7,850 nucleotides of DNA from Candidatus Eiseniibacteriota bacterium. Lineage in GTDB: Bacteria > Eisenbacteria > RBG-16-71-46 > JABDJR01. This document shows, one piece after another, positions 6,483-7,850 of the stretch (positions are counted from its first letter, which is position 1; every line of letters begins with the position of its first letter). The stretch spans positions 1 through 7,850 of the forward strand of contig JABDJR010000007.1 in NCBI GenBank assembly GCA_013003415.1, given 5' to 3'. The position numbers and the translations under genes were made by a program. Under the pieces are notes generated by a model. The model saw only the letters and a program-made list of their open reading frames with translations, made no database searches and had not been told where the DNA came from.

Positions 6483-6524
6483 TCTAGCGGTTTAGCTCAG
6501 TCCCGCTCTAGCGGTTTAGCTCAG
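6483..6524 (-). repeat. 18-bp direct repeat, part of a tandem duplication of the glmM 3' end
   Basis: An identical 18-base sequence occurs at 6483-6500 and 6507-6524, a period of 24 bases. On the minus strand it begins with CTGAGCTAA, so each copy carries the last two sense codons of glmM and its TAA stop. Because the period is eight codons, the second copy is in frame: after the real end '...ARTGLS' and stop, the next eight codons would read 'TARAGLS' and stop. Units lie at 6539-6516 (coding), 6515-6492 (after the stop), and a nine-base partial third unit at 6491-6483. This looks like slippage or duplication of the gene's terminal codons, leaving two in-frame stops. Confidence 0.85.
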
Positions 6525-7847
6525 CCCTGTGCGAGCGGCCTCAATGAGCGCCTCGGAGAACTCCCTGCTGCCCGATTCGGCAATAATTCTAATAATCGGC
6601 TCCGTACCGGACTTTCTTAAATGTACCCAGCCTTCGGGGCCGGTCACTCGGATGCCGTCTCGTTTGTCTATTTCATTGTTTGGCAGTAGCTTAGAGATCG
6701 CAGTTGCCGCCTTATCGAGGTCGAATCCGGCCGTCAGGTCGAGCTTCGTTTTGACCATTTCCAGGGGGGGCAGGCTACCTGCCCAAGCGGACAGGGTCTC
6801 GCCCCGCGAAACCAGGCCCGCCAGCACCAACGCGAGGCCACCCGGGGCGTCTCGCCCAAGGTGGAGGGCAGGAAGAATGACACCTCCGTTTCCCTCACCT
6901 CCAATACGCGCCTGACGGTCTGTGATTCCCTTCACCACATGAGCCTCTCCCACCGGAGTGCGAGTGACTTCCTGGTCGTGGCGCTTGGCCACCGCTTCCA
7001 TGCGCGCGCTGGTGGAGAGGTTCGTGACTACCGGCCCGGGCTTTACGGAGAGCACATGGTCGGCGCACAGGGCGAGAGTGAACTCCTCGCCAATGGCAAC
7101 TCCGTTTTCGTCGACCAAAGACAAGCGATCCACATCGGGATCGAAAGCCATACCAAGATCGGCACCTGTTTCTTTGACTCGCGCGGCAAGTGCGGTCAAG
7201 TTTTCGGCAACCGGTTCTGGGATGCGGGGAAACTGGCCGGTAGGCTCTTCATACATGATTTCGAAATCGGTTCCCAATGCTTCAAGAAGCATGCGACCAA
7301 TCGCTCCCCCGGCTCCATGAACGGCGTCGAGGACAACTTTGAGCTTTCGCGCTCGAATGGCTTCCACATCGACTTCGTCGAGATCGAGAACCAACTGTTT
7401 GTGATTTTGGAGCGCATCGGAAACAAGTTCGTGCTTGCCCAGTCCGTCCCAGCGAACCCAAGCCTTGGGCTCGTCGACCGAGTCGAGAAACTTCTTTGCG
7501 GTATCGGGAGCCAGGAAACACCCGTCGGGGCCCACGAACTTGAGGGCATTCCATTGGACAGGGTTGTGACTGGCGGTAAGCGCAATACCGCCGGCGGCAT
7601 GAAAACGCTCTACGGAGAGTTGTACGGTGGGTGTGGGGACAATACCGATGTCGAGAACATCGCGTCCCATGCCCAAAAGGGCAGCCAGAACGGCATGACG
7701 CAGGGCCGGACCACTAGGCCGAGAGTCGCCACCGAAAACAATGGGTCCGGGACCTAAACTCGTGGCAAATGCGGATGCGTAGCGAAGGAGTACTTCTGGA
7801 TCGAGTCCGTCCCCGACGACCCCACGGACGCCGGAAACGCCAGCCAT
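6516..7847 (-). CDS. glmM: Phosphohexomutase, probably phosphoglucosamine mutase of the archaeal type
   Basis: An alpha-D-phosphohexomutase, at least 443 residues. The glmS neighbour suggests conversion of glucosamine-6-phosphate to glucosamine-1-phosphate for UDP-GlcNAc synthesis. Motifs in order: 'SGVRGVVGDGLDPE' at 5-18, the active-site phosphoserine Ser93 in 'TASHNP' 91-96, the Mg-binding loop 'DPDVDR' 236-241, the sugar-binding 'GEGNGG' 317-322 and the phosphate-binding 'RKSGTEP' 411-417. The sugar loop differs from the 'GEQSGH' of ordinary bacterial GlmM and resembles the archaeal-type GlmM and phosphomannomutase/phosphoglucomutase branch, so a mannose or glucose phosphate substrate cannot be excluded. 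The ATG at 7847 lies three bases from the window edge, the frame stays open to the edge, and relatives usually have a few residues before 'SVSG(I/V)RG', so the true start may be outside. The 3' end carries a tandem duplication including the stop. Confidence 0.88.
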   Translation of the reverse strand: MAGVSGVRGVVGDGLDPEVLLRYASAFATSLGPGPIVFGGDSRPSGPALRHAVLAALLGMGRDVLDIGIVPTPTVQLSVERFHAAGGIALTASHNPVQWNALKFVGPDGCFLAPDTAKKFLDSVDEPKAWVRWDGLGKHELVSDALQNHKQLVLDLDEVDVEAIRARKLKVVLDAVHGAGGAIGRMLLEALGTDFEIMYEEPTGQFPRIPEPVAENLTALAARVKETGADLGMAFDPDVDRLSLVDENGVAIGEEFTLALCADHVLSVKPGPVVTNLSTSARMEAVAKRHDQEVTRTPVGEAHVVKGITDRQARIGGEGNGGVILPALHLGRDAPGGLALVLAGLVSRGETLSAWAGSLPPLEMVKTKLDLTAGFDLDKAATAISKLLPNNEIDKRDGIRVTGPEGWVHLRKSGTEPIIRIIAESGSREFSEALIEAARTGLS

Positions 7848-7850
7848 GAG

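Noticed and set aside
6405..6515. glmS ribozyme/riboswitch upstream of glmS
   Set aside because: Only 111 bases are available, part of which is the tandem repeat, and I find neither the conserved core nor the pseudoknot elements.
6492..6524. An intrinsic terminator between glmM and glmS formed by CCGCT-AG-AGCGG
   Set aside because: The five-base arms are separated by only two bases, too tight to form a hairpin, and no T-run follows on the minus strand.
6861..7757. A 298-codon plus-strand open frame opposite glmM
   Set aside because: The minus-strand product has all phosphohexomutase motifs; the antisense frame has no domain I recognise.

Overview
The window is a dense block of bacterial housekeeping genes, all on the minus strand, with a mid-50s percent GC composition by eye. 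In transcription order (right to left) it holds: a phosphohexomutase of the archaeal-type GlmM kind, glmS, ridA, a selenocysteine tRNA gene (selC), a small membrane protein resembling the DUF5683 family, lepA, two tandem signal peptidase I genes, and the first 114 codons of hemW. The gene set, the DUF5683-like protein and the 'GEGNGG' type of GlmM would fit a bacterium of the FCB superphylum or a related Gram-negative lineage (Latescibacterota, Gemmatimonadota or Zixibacteria-like). This placement is an inference from gene content only.

Right part (4197-7847): glmM and glmS are consecutive enzymes of UDP-N-acetylglucosamine synthesis. GlmS makes glucosamine-6-phosphate and GlmM converts it to glucosamine-1-phosphate, so the pair feeds peptidoglycan and LPS precursors. 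The 111-bp gap between them holds a tandem duplication of the last eight codons of glmM, including its stop codon, and a weak nested inverted repeat, but no recognisable glmS ribozyme. ridA directly abuts glmS.

Middle (4018-4200): a 98-nt tRNA-Sec gene with a UCA anticodon and a long variable arm lies on the same strand between ridA and the next coding gene, preceded by a good sigma-70-like promoter. It implies that the organism makes selenoproteins. The reading frame of the next gene is open right through the tRNA back to a GTG overlapping the ridA stop codon, which invites a wrong start call.

Left part (1-4017): the DUF5683-like gene, lepA, lepB copy 1, lepB copy 2 and hemW are joined by 4-nt overlaps, direct abutment or a 9-nt gap, the pattern of one translationally coupled operon. 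LepA (EF4) acts on the ribosome, the two LepB proteins cleave signal peptides at the membrane, and HemW is a radical-SAM, haem-binding protein. No stretch above 300 bases lacks a gene. I saw no mobile element, CRISPR array, phage gene or new multi-gene system. The points most worth a second look are selC and its setting, the glmM terminal duplication and the paired signal peptidases.
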